Part shown: positions 62,001-64,000 of the stretch, piece after piece
Numbering within the stretch: position 1 is the first letter of the stretch
Layout of the letters: each line of letters starts with the position of its first letter
Assembly: GCA_013407085.1 (NCBI GenBank)
Contig: JACCGJ010013784.1
Span: 1-64,000, forward strand
Length of the DNA stretch: 64,000 nucleotides
Origin: Atriophallophorus winterbourni
Lineage: Eukaryota > Platyhelminthes > Trematoda > Plagiorchiida > Microphallidae
Direction of reading: 5' to 3'
Made by a program: the position numbers and the translations under genes
Notes under the pieces: model-generated
The model's database searches: none
The model's input: the letters and a program-made list of their open reading frames with translations, nothing else
What the model was told of the DNA's origin: nothing

Positions 62001-63338
62001 TCTACACGTTTTAGTCAGGAAACCGCGCTAGCGTTATACGTCTCTCTTCTGACCGCGTATCGTGCGTTTGTCACGGCAACCGGTTCAGACACTCCAGATC
62101 AAAGCCCATCCACTGGTTCGTTGTCTCGAAGTGGGATTCCAGCCAGGTACAACCCGATTAATCTGTGTTATATACTTGATGGTGTCTGTGGATCAATAAT
62201 CAACACACACTCCCACATACGGAAACCAAGTTGTGTAACTTTGAAGGCGCAAACATCATTATGCGAAGGTAGCGATACATCGTATTGTAGTGATCATATC
62301 CACAGCACTAACATTCTCCAACCGGTTTCCGGCGTTTTGCCGTCATCAGGTGGAGACAGTAAGATAATTTTCTGTGAAACAACGGTAAACCGGTAAACAA
62401 AGGTGTTAAATAGGGTTCGTAGGACGAGCCAAAATGTTTAAACAAAGATTCACACAATGATTTCTGGTCAAACGCACAAAGCGTTCATGGAGGCACGTGT
62501 TGATTTCAATCGACCTATAGTTTTTCGCTGAATAAACTGCTTCACGTCATGATAATTTGTTAACATGTTATCCTGGTGAAGTTAGATTTAAACTGGGCCT
62601 ATTTGTTGGAGCGAATTAATTTTGGAAATTAATGGGACTAAAGCCTCCCCCACTTCGCTTGATTTGGGCACCATGTAAAGTCAATCTCATTGGACAATCA
62701 CATTGGCCAATCACTCGCTAGGTCACAGTCTCATATAATCAGCAATCGTGGTGAATTTGTTATCTTTACAAATTCGAATCTAGCAAAGTCAACATGGTTC
62801 GTAGATTATGCCGTCCAGGGAACAAGACCGTATTATTGGCACTTATTCGGTTTAAGTTTTTCATTCTAGCTTTATTTGACGATGTGATGTGATTAGTAAA
62901 CAAGATAGCATTAACAATTTAAGCTATATTTATGCCTAAGACCATTCAGAAGGAGATTTTTGTTGTCAAGGTGATGAAACACATTCACGTGGAGCCATTT
63001 CCAGCCAGAAAATTTAATACCAAACTATCTCTTAATTCATAGTTGGTCATGAAAGTAGACCATATCTATACGTTTTGATATGAAAATCAATAGAAAATGA
63101 CACTATCATCAACGATTGTTTTTTACATATCTCTGTCAACCAAACTATATTTTTGTATTATATGAGTGTGGAATTACCATCTTAACATCCCGGTACTTTT
63201 CCCGACAGATCGATGGAAAATCTTGCCAACGCAGCAGGCCCGGCAAGTGGATTGGCCCCATGGCTTCATGGAATGCATTTCTGTGCGAAACTGAAGCAAA
63301 AGTCTCACGGTCATTTGTTCAGTAATCGAAGAGGGAAG
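13609..63338 (+). CDS. PDZ- and RGS-like-domain Rho guanine nucleotide exchange factor (LARG/PDZ-RhoGEF family), multi-exon, 3' truncated by window
   Basis: Proteins of this family link G-alpha 12/13-coupled receptors to RhoA: the PDZ domain binds receptor or plexin tails, the RGS-like domain binds G-alpha 12/13, and a DH-PH unit loads RhoA with GTP at the membrane. Here the PDZ is split over four exons that join in phase. The carboxylate loop is GYGI, equivalent to the GFGL of the vertebrate proteins, and the domain continues [20 protein letters not shown] and [16 protein letters not shown] serine-rich and acidic linker follows. The RGS-like domain reads [18 protein letters not shown], then [10 protein letters not shown], then [17 protein letters not shown], in family order. 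No DH-PH is seen, so the gene must continue right of 64000. The span includes introns, some over 13 kb. The start is uncertain. Family assignment is firm; the ARHGEF11 versus ARHGEF12 distinction is not attempted. Confidence 0.9.
14085..15997 (+). other. RhoGEF intron A-B
   Basis: It holds an HH-A fragment (14638-14775) and two near-identical CCAAT-containing segments near 15508 and 15614. Nothing else was recognised. Confidence 0.7.
14638..14775 (-). repeat. HH-A repeat, partial unit with hammerhead remnant
   Basis: On the minus strand the ribozyme remnant is at 14671-14709: the box reads CTGATGT (last A lost), GAAACCGGT is intact, and helix II is changed. Flanking blocks of HH-A are present on both sides. 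It is intronic and antisense to the RhoGEF gene. Confidence 0.7.
15998..16047 (+). CDS. RhoGEF exon B: PDZ middle (50 nt)
   Basis: The acceptor is TTTTCTCACCACAG and the donor is GTAAGT. Phase 1 in, phase 0 out. It joins exon A as [18 protein letters not shown], the helix and turn that precede PDZ strand D. The phase match and domain continuity make this exon secure despite its small size. Confidence 0.95.
16048..19439 (+). other. RhoGEF intron B-C
   Basis: No transposon or repeat was recognised. Open frames at 17642-18457 on both strands overlap and show no domain. Confidence 0.6.
19440..19497 (+). CDS. RhoGEF exon C: PDZ strand D and helix B (58 nt)
   Basis: The acceptor is TTATTGATTTTAG and the donor is GTGAGT. 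Phase 0 in, phase 1 out. It encodes [19 protein letters not shown], which is the PDZ strand and the helix that flanks the ligand groove. The histidine-containing helix start is typical of class I PDZ domains only in part, so ligand class is not assigned. Confidence 0.95.
19773..20255 (-). repeat. HH-B hammerhead repeat, tandem dimer
   Basis: Two minus-strand units are 243 bp apart, shown by the shared AGTAAT/GTGTTGCTCACATCCCC boundary at 19772 and 20015. Each carries a ribozyme motif (19807-19844 and 20050-20087). Both read CTCATGA instead of CTGATGA, so both have lost the same core guanine. GAAA, the ACCGGT helix III and helix I (CCAC/GTGG, slightly changed in the second) remain. Two perfect hairpins lie outside the ribozyme: 19929-19945 (GGTTCGT/ACGAACC) and 20204-20220 (GAATCAC/GTGATTC). 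Confidence 0.9.
19807..19844 (-). ncRNA. HH-B hammerhead ribozyme motif, core-mutated
   Basis: On the minus strand: CCAC, CTCATGA, CGGC-AAACA-GCCA, GAA, ACCGGT, A, GTGG. The G5-equivalent is C, which should abolish cleavage. The remaining core and helices are intact enough to identify the motif. Confidence 0.6.
20440..20530 (+). repeat. HH-B repeat fragment
   Basis: A + strand remnant with CTTTACTGTCTCCACC, AGATGAGGAC, AAACAGCCTG and CAACC in HH-B order near 20477-20516. The core is lost. A further piece of the unit (GTATTCGAACATTGGG) may lie near 20588-20603. Confidence 0.5.
20765..22220 (+). other. Intronic DNA, nothing recognised
   Basis: A+T-rich, with short open frames only. No repeat of the families described here is visible. 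Confidence 0.4.
22222..22495 (+). repeat. HH-A repeat with inverted fragment
   Basis: A short minus-strand fragment (22222-22256, CATTTGCATGAATTTCC block) is followed directly by a + unit. The + ribozyme remnant at 22307-22346 keeps CTGATGA and helix II GTGC/GCAC with loop AAAGA, but GAAAC has become AAGCC, so it should be inactive. The end of the unit has the CTTATCCAACAGTGGCATGC block. Confidence 0.75.
22500..23265 (+). other. Intronic DNA, nothing recognised
   Basis: No gene or known repeat was seen. The minus-strand frame at 22798-23082 shows no domain. Confidence 0.4.
23270..24065 (+). mobile_element. Possible LTR-retrotransposon (Ty3/gypsy-like) remnant
   Basis: One strand is unusually A/C-rich and its frames are rich in Gln, Asn and Thr. 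Near 23906-24055 one frame reads [20 protein letters not shown] followed by MNNLKGE. This resembles the 'NGQAER-VDTFKR' block at the end of gypsy-type integrase cores. The rest is broken by stops and I cannot identify LTRs. It may instead be another kind of element. Confidence 0.3.
24200..24920 (+). mobile_element. CR1-like non-LTR retrotransposon, 3' end
   Basis: The frame at 24247-24744 encodes the C-terminal part of a CR1-like reverse transcriptase: [40 protein letters not shown], then [20 protein letters not shown] and LP near the end, in family order. The 3' untranslated part ends with AAGCTATATGCTTTTTAGACC and an ATTGAATTGAATT tail (about 24879-24918). The 5' part, including the catalytic region, is missing, as is usual for truncated insertions. 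Confidence 0.85.
24925..26720 (+). other. Intronic DNA with one Pol III B-box-like site
   Basis: On the minus strand a GTTCGATCCCC motif lies near 25936-25946, with a GGTGGCAGTGC A-box-like motif upstream near 26004-26014. This could be part of a tRNA-derived SINE, but the spacing is loose. No other feature was recognised. Confidence 0.25.
26986..27027 (-). ncRNA. HH-A hammerhead ribozyme motif with compensated helix I
   Basis: On the minus strand: helix I CCCTAC pairs with GTAGGG (six Watson-Crick pairs; the consensus GTGGGG gives one wobble here). CTGATGA and GAA are intact and the cleavage base is C. Helix II (GCGC/GCAT) has one mismatch and one wobble, and helix III (ACCGCT) has one mismatch. 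The core is intact, but folding is weakened. Confidence 0.65.
27301..27334 (-). ncRNA. HH-A hammerhead ribozyme motif lacking helix I partner
   Basis: On the minus strand: CTGATGA, helix II GTGC-AAACA-GCAC, GAA, ACCGGT, cleavage base C and GTGG are all intact. A deletion of about nine bases removed the upstream helix I strand (GTAGGG on the + strand), so helix I no longer forms. Confidence 0.65.
27585..30340 (+). other. Intronic DNA, nothing recognised
   Basis: A+T-rich. Short open frames (for example 28661-28867 and 29303-29518) show no domain. No copies of the repeats described here were found. Confidence 0.4.
30345..30540 (-). repeat. HH-A repeat unit
   Basis: A minus-strand unit with a ribozyme motif at 30389-30431. 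Helix II GTGC-AAACA-GCAC, GAAAC and the GTGGGG strand of helix I are intact. The box reads CGGATGA and helix III reads ACCAGT, so it is probably inactive. It is arranged head-to-head with the + unit at 30605. Confidence 0.8.
30605..30800 (+). repeat. HH-A repeat unit
   Basis: A + strand unit with blocks AAGTGAACAGGTTAG, GTGCATACAATTTTACACC, CAGATCCTGATTCTAC and the ribozyme at 30733-30775. It is separated from the inverted unit at 30345-30540 by about 65 bp. Confidence 0.75.
30733..30775 (+). ncRNA. HH-A hammerhead ribozyme motif with covarying helix II
   Basis: CTGATGA is intact; helix II is GTGT-AATCA-ACAC instead of the consensus GTGC-AAACA-GCAC, so both sides changed and pairing is kept. 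GAA is intact, helix III ACTGGT pairs with one wobble, and the cleavage base is C. Helix I is lost (CCTCAAA against GTGGTG). Confidence 0.65.
31185..31400 (-). repeat. HH-B repeat, decayed unit
   Basis: On the minus strand the HH-B block order is kept: GGTTTC, CATCAGGTGG, TTCAGTGAGCCTTG, GAGTGGTAAACAAAGTTA and AGCATAGTGATTCCTAGTCA. The ribozyme core survives only as CTGATG and GAAAC, and helix II is lost. Confidence 0.7.
31417..31749 (-). repeat. Dispersed repeat, copy 1 (open frame of 110 codons)
   Basis: The minus-strand frame begins [20 protein letters not shown]. About 90 bp (roughly 31655-31745) recur near 63855-63950 on the same strand with only scattered differences. No enzyme domain is seen. 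The open frame is a by-product of a repeat and probably not a host gene. Confidence 0.6.
31760..32808 (+). other. Intronic DNA before exon D
   Basis: Nothing was recognised except the acceptor of exon D at 32807-32808. Confidence 0.45.
32809..33119 (+). CDS. RhoGEF exon D: last PDZ strand and acidic linker
   Basis: The acceptor is GTTTCGATTTCAG and the donor is GTGAGC. Two bases complete the codon left open by exon C, giving [14 protein letters not shown], the last PDZ beta strand. A Lys/Arg-rich segment ([18 protein letters not shown]) and an acidic patch ([14 protein letters not shown]) follow. Phase 0 out. The intron before it is about 13.3 kb. The phase and domain continuity show that C and D are adjacent exons. 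Confidence 0.93.
33120..33900 (+). other. RhoGEF intron D-F, first part, nothing recognised
   Basis: A+T-rich with no recognisable repeat. Confidence 0.45.
33905..34515 (+). repeat. HH-A repeats: inverted fragment plus + tandem dimer
   Basis: A minus-strand partial unit (33905-34020) faces two + units. The + ribozyme motifs are at 34210-34251 and about 34443-34484, some 234 bp apart. The second is decayed (TTGATAA, GGAAACCGTT). The octamer ATGCAAAT occurs at 34053-34060 and again near 34270. The cluster lies in the sense direction inside the RhoGEF gene. Confidence 0.85.
34210..34251 (+). ncRNA. HH-A hammerhead ribozyme motif, one core-pair change
   Basis: Helix I CCCTAC/GTGGGG, CTGATGA, helix II GTGC-AAACA-GCAC and GAA are intact. 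Helix III reads ACCGGC: the T that pairs with the conserved A next to the cleavage site has become C. Cleavage is expected to be lost or poor. Confidence 0.75.
34560..35950 (+). other. Intronic DNA, nothing recognised
   Basis: Only short overlapping frames are present (35209-35505 and 35567-35803), with no domain. Confidence 0.4.
35960..37170 (+). mobile_element. CR1-like retrotransposon, internally deleted and decayed
   Basis: Reverse transcriptase blocks appear in order: [20 protein letters not shown] (36000-36060), [15 protein letters not shown] (about 36140-36187), the catalytic block as [10 protein letters not shown] with the Asp pair kept (36240-36270), [20 protein letters not shown] (36317-36376), and near 36790-36870 [20 protein letters not shown]. 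Stops occur between blocks and the segment before the catalytic block is shortened. The 3' end (37090-37160) matches the end of the copy at 44.5-45.3 kb. Confidence 0.85.
37175..38970 (+). other. Intronic DNA, nothing recognised
   Basis: No family described here is seen. A TTAGAGCGGTCTGG segment near 37404 is A-box-like but has no B-box partner. Confidence 0.35.
38985..39200 (+). repeat. Promoter-like dispersed repeat, copy 1
   Basis: A hairpin pairs AACCTTGTC (38995-39003) with GACAAGGTT (39025-39033) and GGCC with GGCC. Its loop side carries an inverted CCAAT box (GATTGG). About 110 bp further on, 39145-39200 matches 42561-42616 closely and ends in a GTAAGT donor-like site. It could be the promoter and first-exon end of a dispersed element. 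Confidence 0.5.
39484..39810 (+). repeat. HH-B repeat, one unit with duplicated ends and inverted fragment
   Basis: The boundary GAGCACCACAATACATT occurs at about 39493 and again at about 39734, 241 bp apart, so this is one full + unit plus the start of the next. A short inverted piece (TGTGGTGCTCACATACCCC) follows near 39790. The ribozyme motif at 39674-39716 reads CTTATGA for CTGATGA, with GGC-AAACA-GCC, GAA, ACCGGT and A. Confidence 0.85.
39815..41735 (+). other. Intronic DNA, nothing recognised
   Basis: No repeat or domain was seen. Open frames at 40271-40513 and 41473-41793 are not supported. Confidence 0.4.
41738..42045 (+). repeat. HH-A repeat unit with complete hammerhead ribozyme
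   Basis: The best preserved HH-A unit, on the + strand, followed by part of a second unit. In order: GTGATTGAACTGC, hairpin TTGGTCGTACCAG, CTTATCCAACAGTGCCATAC, CCACTGTTTCAAGCGCATGC, GATCCTGATCTTACTG, the ribozyme (41858-41899), then GACGGAAATGCATGCAAA. The second unit breaks off after TGTGGTCGTGCTAACCTTATGC. It lies in a RhoGEF intron in the sense direction. Confidence 0.92.
41858..41899 (+). ncRNA. Type I hammerhead ribozyme, complete consensus (HH-A)
   Basis: Hammerhead ribozymes cut their own RNA. Here helix I is CCCTAC (41858-41863) with GTGGGG (41894-41899), six pairs including one wobble. CTGATGA is at 41864-41870. Helix II is GTGC (41871-41874), loop AAACA, GCAC (41880-41883). GAA is at 41884-41886. 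Helix III is the self-complementary ACCGGT (41887-41892) and the cleavage base is C41893. All conserved core bases are present. Helix III has no loop, as in the minimal hammerheads of Penelope-like elements and retrozymes, which are thought to work best as dimers or in tandem transcripts. Activity is inferred, not shown. Confidence 0.9.
42370..42616 (+). repeat. Promoter-like dispersed repeat, copy 2
   Basis: GATAACCTT (42388-42396) pairs with AAGGTTATC (42425-42433) around a GATTGG box, as in the copy at 38985-39200. The block 42561-42616 (GGAAACCTGGGTCTGCGCAA onward) matches copy 1 and ends at a GTGAGT donor-like site. Confidence 0.5.
42620..44535 (+). other. Intronic DNA, nothing recognised
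   Basis: A+T-rich with no recognised family. Confidence 0.4.
44540..45310 (-). mobile_element. CR1-like retrotransposon, C-terminal half, decayed
   Basis: Minus-strand frames give [18 protein letters not shown] (near 45090-45150), then [39 protein letters not shown] and [12 protein letters not shown]. The 3' end (complement of about 44565-44640) shares TTGTGTTGTTTTTATG, ATATTTTTAATC and the terminal ACCATTAAAACTTTGAAT with the copy at 35960-37170, so both belong to one subfamily. Confidence 0.8.
45330..45600 (-). mobile_element. CR1-like C-terminal fragment
   Basis: On the minus strand [12 protein letters not shown] and then NEMIFN match the C-terminus of the copy at 55.5-56.1 kb ([11 protein letters not shown] ... 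EMIFRNKSD). It lies upstream of, and is separate from, the copy at 44540-45310, because the C-terminal block cannot precede the thumb region in one element. Confidence 0.55.
46091..46134 (-). ncRNA. Type I hammerhead ribozyme, core intact (HH-B)
   Basis: On the minus strand: helix I TCTCCAC (46134-46128) pairs with GTGGAGA (46097-46091), seven perfect pairs. CTGATGA is intact. Helix II is CGGC, loop AAACA, GACG, with one A-G mismatch. GAA and helix III ACCGGT are intact. The cleavage base is A at 46098, allowed by the UH rule but expected to be slower than C. Confidence 0.85.
46335..46372 (-). ncRNA. HH-B hammerhead motif with damaged helix II
   Basis: On the minus strand CCAC/GTGG helix I, CTGATGA, GAA, ACCGGT and cleavage base A are intact. 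Helix II reads AGAC-AAACA-GCCA and hardly pairs. Confidence 0.6.
46637..46672 (+). CDS. Possible RhoGEF microexon E (36 nt)
   Basis: The acceptor AAAATTTTCCCCCAG is followed by an open segment [12 protein letters not shown] and a GTAACA donor. Phase 0 in and out fits between exons D and F. Longer versions ending at 46720 or 46771 also keep phase 0. There is no domain similarity to confirm it, since linkers of this family are poorly conserved. Confidence 0.35.
46780..48510 (+). other. Intronic DNA, nothing recognised
   Basis: A B-box-like GGTTCGATCC occurs at 47254-47263 without a matching A box. There is no repeat or domain. Confidence 0.4.
48518..48930 (+). repeat. HH-A repeat, decayed tandem dimer
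   Basis: Two + units have ribozyme remnants at 48629-48668 (CTGATGA kept, GATAC for GAAAC, helix I weak) and about 48851-48895 (core lost). Flanking blocks TGGTGTGTGTGTGTGATGGGA and TTATCCAACAGTGGCATAC identify the family. Confidence 0.75.
48935..50040 (+). other. Intronic DNA, nothing recognised
   Basis: No repeat or domain was recognised. Confidence 0.4.
50045..50245 (-). repeat. HH-B repeat, strongly decayed
   Basis: The order CCCCGAACTTACACTCCATTA, CCGTTTTC, GTGGAGATAG, then ACTGAATCTCAAAGGGGTTT and GGGTCAATAATTCAAG follows HH-B on the minus strand. The ribozyme core is lost. Confidence 0.55.
50250..51605 (+). other. Intronic DNA, nothing recognised
   Basis: No feature beyond short frames. 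Confidence 0.4.
51609..51752 (+). repeat. HH-B fragments in inverted arrangement
   Basis: A minus-strand fragment (51609-51643, GTGATGTGTTACTCACATCC block) is joined directly to a + fragment (51644-51752) with CTTGACCACGAATCGCTATG and TTGTACCAACCCTATGCAAC. No ribozyme is included. Confidence 0.7.
51760..53441 (+). other. Intronic DNA with a CR1-like 3' end on the minus strand
   Basis: At 52229-52250 TTCAGACGT and ACGTCTGAA form a perfect 9-bp stem with a 4-base loop. On the minus strand it is followed by AAGCTAAAATGATTGAATTG (complement of about 52209-52228), which resembles the 3' tails of the CR1 copies. No coding part was found upstream. Confidence 0.4.
53442..53612 (+). CDS. RhoGEF exon F: Ser/Pro/Thr-rich linker
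   Basis: The acceptor is preceded by TTCTGTTTTCTTTTTG and ends GCCAAATGCAG; the donor is GTTAGC. 57 codons, phase 0 in and out. The peptide ([19 protein letters not shown] onward) is low-complexity and disordered-looking. An alternative acceptor at 53363 keeps the frame but would add a hydrophobic, T-rich stretch that looks like intron. Confidence 0.7.
53613..55088 (+). other. RhoGEF intron F-G
   Basis: It contains an HH-A partial unit (54740-54990). Nothing else was recognised. Confidence 0.6.
54740..54990 (+). repeat. HH-A repeat, partial, with non-cleavable hammerhead
   Basis: The + ribozyme motif at 54921-54962 keeps CTGATGA, helix II GTGC-AAACC-GCAC and ACCGGT, but GAAA is GGAA and the cleavage base is G, which is not allowed. 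A second remnant (ACAGCACGAATCCGGTGAT) lies near 54786-54804. Confidence 0.7.
55089..55283 (+). CDS. RhoGEF exon G: linker before the RGS-like domain
   Basis: The acceptor is GTTCACGTTTGTTTCAG and the donor is GTGAGT. 65 codons, phase 0 in and out. It begins [20 protein letters not shown] and is rich in Ser, Pro and Glu, as expected for the linker between PDZ and RGS-like domains. Confidence 0.85.
55540..56300 (+). mobile_element. CR1-like retrotransposon, C-terminal half with 3' end
   Basis: The frame 55565-55951 gives [57 protein letters not shown] and further family blocks. After a frameshift near 55935 it continues as [20 protein letters not shown]. The 3' end has ACAGCTACAAGC and TAAATTCTTGAATCTTGAA (about 56250-56294). 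Confidence 0.85.
57245..57493. repeat. Interrupted ATC/GAT trinucleotide array, part 1
   Basis: Imperfect ATC/GTC/ACC triplets. Open frames across it are low-complexity by-products. Confidence 0.9.
57494..57634 (+). mobile_element. CR1-like 3' end inserted in the trinucleotide array
   Basis: AAGCTATGTGCTTTTTGTGACC and TAAATTCTTGAATC (about 57582-57622) match the 3' ends of other CR1 copies, followed by a TTTAATC tail repeated twice. Array sequence lies on both sides. Confidence 0.65.
57635..58390. repeat. Interrupted ATC/GAT trinucleotide array, part 2
   Basis: About 750 bp of imperfect ATC, GTC, CTC and ACC triplets. It gives very long low-complexity frames (Ile-rich on +, Met-rich on -) that are not genes. 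It lies in a RhoGEF intron shortly before exon H. Confidence 0.95.
58642..58719 (+). CDS. RhoGEF exon H: acidic segment before RGS-like domain
   Basis: The acceptor is CTCGTTTTATTCCAG and the donor is GTAAAT. 26 codons, phase 0 in and out, reading [20 protein letters not shown] and an acidic end. Codons match exons on both sides. Confidence 0.85.
58746..59099. repeat. CCAT tetranucleotide array
   Basis: About 350 bp of CCAT repeats with few interruptions, filling most of the intron between exons H and I. Open frames on both strands are by-products. Confidence 0.97.
59155..59286 (+). CDS. RhoGEF exon I: start of RGS-like domain
   Basis: The acceptor is TTTCTTTCATTTAG and the donor is GTAAGT. 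44 codons, phase 0 in and out. It includes [18 protein letters not shown], matching the first helices of the RGS-like domain of LARG and PDZ-RhoGEF, which binds G-alpha 12/13. Confidence 0.95.
59370..59486 (+). CDS. RhoGEF exon J: RGS-like domain
   Basis: The acceptor is CTCACTTATTTATTCAAG and the donor is GTGAGT. 39 codons, phase 0 in and out. [19 protein letters not shown] and [10 protein letters not shown] match the 'LLFYL...IFLEKNAPL' part of the family. Confidence 0.95.
59490..61608 (+). other. RhoGEF intron J-K
   Basis: It contains a CR1-like remnant on the minus strand (59880-60330). The rest shows nothing recognisable. Confidence 0.6.
59880..60330 (-). mobile_element. CR1-like retrotransposon remnant
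   Basis: The nucleotide sequence is clearly similar to the copy at 44540-45310: for example TGTGGAATAATTAA, CGATGAAACAGG, TTCAAGTTGG-like and ACGAAAAGTCAAA blocks occur in the same order in both. Frames are broken throughout. Confidence 0.8.
61609..61762 (+). CDS. RhoGEF exon K: RGS-like domain
   Basis: The acceptor is TTGATGTACTAG and the donor is GTACGT. Phase 0 in, phase 1 out. It reads [20 protein letters not shown], continuing 'EKS' from exon J as in the family's 'EKNAPLRVKIPE'. An earlier GTAACC at 61732 could serve as a donor but would not fit the next exon's phase. Confidence 0.9.
61840..62146 (+). CDS. RhoGEF exon L: RGS-like domain, C-terminal helices
   Basis: The acceptor is CTCGATTTTTCCAG and the donor is GTACAA. 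Phase 1 in, phase 2 out. It includes [20 protein letters not shown], corresponding to the family segment 'RERQMAEKQLAAL', and a Ser/Thr-rich end ([19 protein letters not shown]). Confidence 0.88.
62290..62500 (-). repeat. HH-B repeat unit
   Basis: A minus-strand unit with a ribozyme motif at 62316-62355. CTGATGA, helix II CGGC-AAAAC-GCCG (four perfect pairs), GAA and ACCGGT are intact. A two-base deletion next to the cleavage site shifts helix I (CTCCAC against TGGAG). Downstream blocks AATAGGGTTCGTAGGACGAG and CAATGATTTCTGGTCAAACG follow the family order. Confidence 0.8.
62316..62355 (-). ncRNA. HH-B hammerhead motif with repaired helix II and deleted cleavage junction
   Basis: Helix II is fully paired here, whereas the other HH-B copies have a mismatch. 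The two-base deletion at the cleavage junction probably prevents normal cleavage. Confidence 0.65.
63209..63338 (+). CDS. RhoGEF exon M: region after RGS-like core
   Basis: The acceptor is TACTTTTCCCGACAG and the donor is GTAGGA. Phase 2 in, phase 0 out. It encodes [20 protein letters not shown] and a basic end ([16 protein letters not shown]). The phase matches exon L, and the basic Ser/His segment is compatible with the family's post-RGS linker, but similarity is weak. Confidence 0.72.
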
Positions 63339-63850
63339 GTAGGAGTTGTTGTTAACCGGGACACTTTTCGGATTCTTGATAAGCCAGTTCAAACTTGTCT
63401 GTACACTGTGATCAATTGTTACCTGCGATTACCTGAATGCGTTTGCGAATTATTTTAATGGGAAGTTATTAATTGCACAATTGAATCGATTTCCGCTGAC
63501 CGAGTTGTGCATATCGGTGTGCGAAACTCGCGAGAACTTTATAATCTCGTATCGGTTGTGAAAAAAATGGATCAACATTTACCAGAGATAAGCGTTCGGG
63601 GTCAGAATCAAACCAAACAGGTGAAGCAGTCAAATCTCAAGTGATACATTAAATTTAGTTAGAATGTGAAAATATCTAGCAAGAAACATGTAAGGGTTAG
63701 ATAGAACAAGTTGATATGTAACAACACAAATCAAACACAGCAGGGTCTGACGAATGCCGATAATGAGCCATCTCACACGCTTGTCCTGGCATGCACAATT
63801 TGGCTCACGGATTTTTACAATGATTAGGCTGGTTGGAATTAATCGAATTC
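63339..63850 (+). other. RhoGEF intron after exon M
   Basis: An open segment around 63462-63621 looks protein-like but lacks an acceptor in the right phase. The next exons (DH-PH) are expected right of the window. Confidence 0.5.
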
Positions 63851-63955
63851 AAGTCTCATATCTGTCTACGCCTTGGCAATCTGACAGTATCCTCGCCCAC
63901 TTGCAGTCTCTGACTGTGCAGCACTTTGTCTGGATTAGGCTTGTGCTTACATGAC
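63850..63955 (-). repeat. Dispersed repeat, copy 2
   Basis: It matches the copy near 31655-31745 on the same strand (AAAGTGCTGCACAGTCAGAG and neighbouring blocks). Confidence 0.65.
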
Positions 63956-64000
63956 AAAACAGACAACGTGTACAGCGAGATACGATAACCAAAAATTGAT

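Larger units (their letters stand above)
62147..63208 (+). other. RhoGEF intron L-M
   Basis: It contains an HH-B unit (62290-62500). Near 62690-62725 two CCAAT-type boxes in both orientations (CATTGGACAATC, CATTGGCCAATC) lie close together, with no other sign of a promoter. Confidence 0.55.

Noticed and set aside
6921..62500. CRISPR-like array from the regularly spaced repeats
   Set aside because: The units are about 240 bp, dispersed and eukaryotic in context; the regular part is the hammerhead and the whole unit is repeated, not short repeats with unique spacers.
63462..63621. Protein-like frame containing DRVVHIGVRNSRELYNLVSV
   Set aside because: A stop lies just upstream at 63456 and the only nearby acceptor-like AG gives the wrong phase after exon M. 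It may deserve a transcript check, but I cannot support it as an exon.

Overview
The window looks like A+T-rich, gene-poor nuclear DNA from a metazoan with long introns, most likely a parasitic flatworm (digenean trematode). The reasons are one gene spread over about 50 kb in short exons, many decayed CR1-like and RTE-like non-LTR retrotransposons, large simple-repeat arrays, and abundant short repeats carrying hammerhead ribozymes (known from Schistosoma and Penelope-like elements). The species cannot be named from the sequence.

The only convincing cellular gene is on the + strand, from about 13.6 kb to beyond the right edge. I assembled it by joining exons on GT-AG sites, matching phases and family similarity. 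Exons at 13609-14084, 15998-16047, 19440-19497 and 32809-33119 join in phase into one PDZ domain followed by an acidic linker. Linker exons follow at 53442-53612, 55089-55283 and 58642-58719, with a possible microexon at 46637-46672. Exons at 59155-59286, 59370-59486, 61609-61762, 61840-62146 and 63209-63338 encode an RGS-like domain. PDZ followed by RGS-like is the plan of the PDZ-RhoGEF/LARG (ARHGEF11/ARHGEF12) family. The catalytic DH-PH part is expected to the right of the window.

Left of the gene (1-13.6 kb) are two decayed RTE-like reverse transcriptase fragments, a tRNA-like SINE head, a CR1 end and the first hammerhead repeats. The introns hold CR1 copies near 24, 36, 45, 55.5, 57.5 and 60 kb, a possible Ty3/gypsy integrase remnant near 24 kb, a duplicated promoter-like block (39.0 and 42.4 kb), an approximately 1.1 kb ATC array (57.2-58.4 kb) and a CCAT array (58.75-59.1 kb).

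The most interesting signal is a family of tandem repeats with units of about 231-244 bp, in two subfamilies (here HH-A and HH-B). Each unit centres on a type I hammerhead ribozyme motif: CTGATGA, a helix II closed by an AAACA loop, GAA, the self-complementary ACCGGT as a minimal helix III, cleavage base C (HH-A) or A (HH-B), and a helix I. The copy at 41858-41899 (+) is complete; the copy at 46091-46134 (-) has an intact core and a 7-bp helix I. Decayed copies keep pairing through compensatory changes, and a hairpin outside the ribozyme covaries between subfamilies. The tandem organisation resembles metazoan retrozymes, which replicate as small circular RNAs; no protein partner is encoded in the window.
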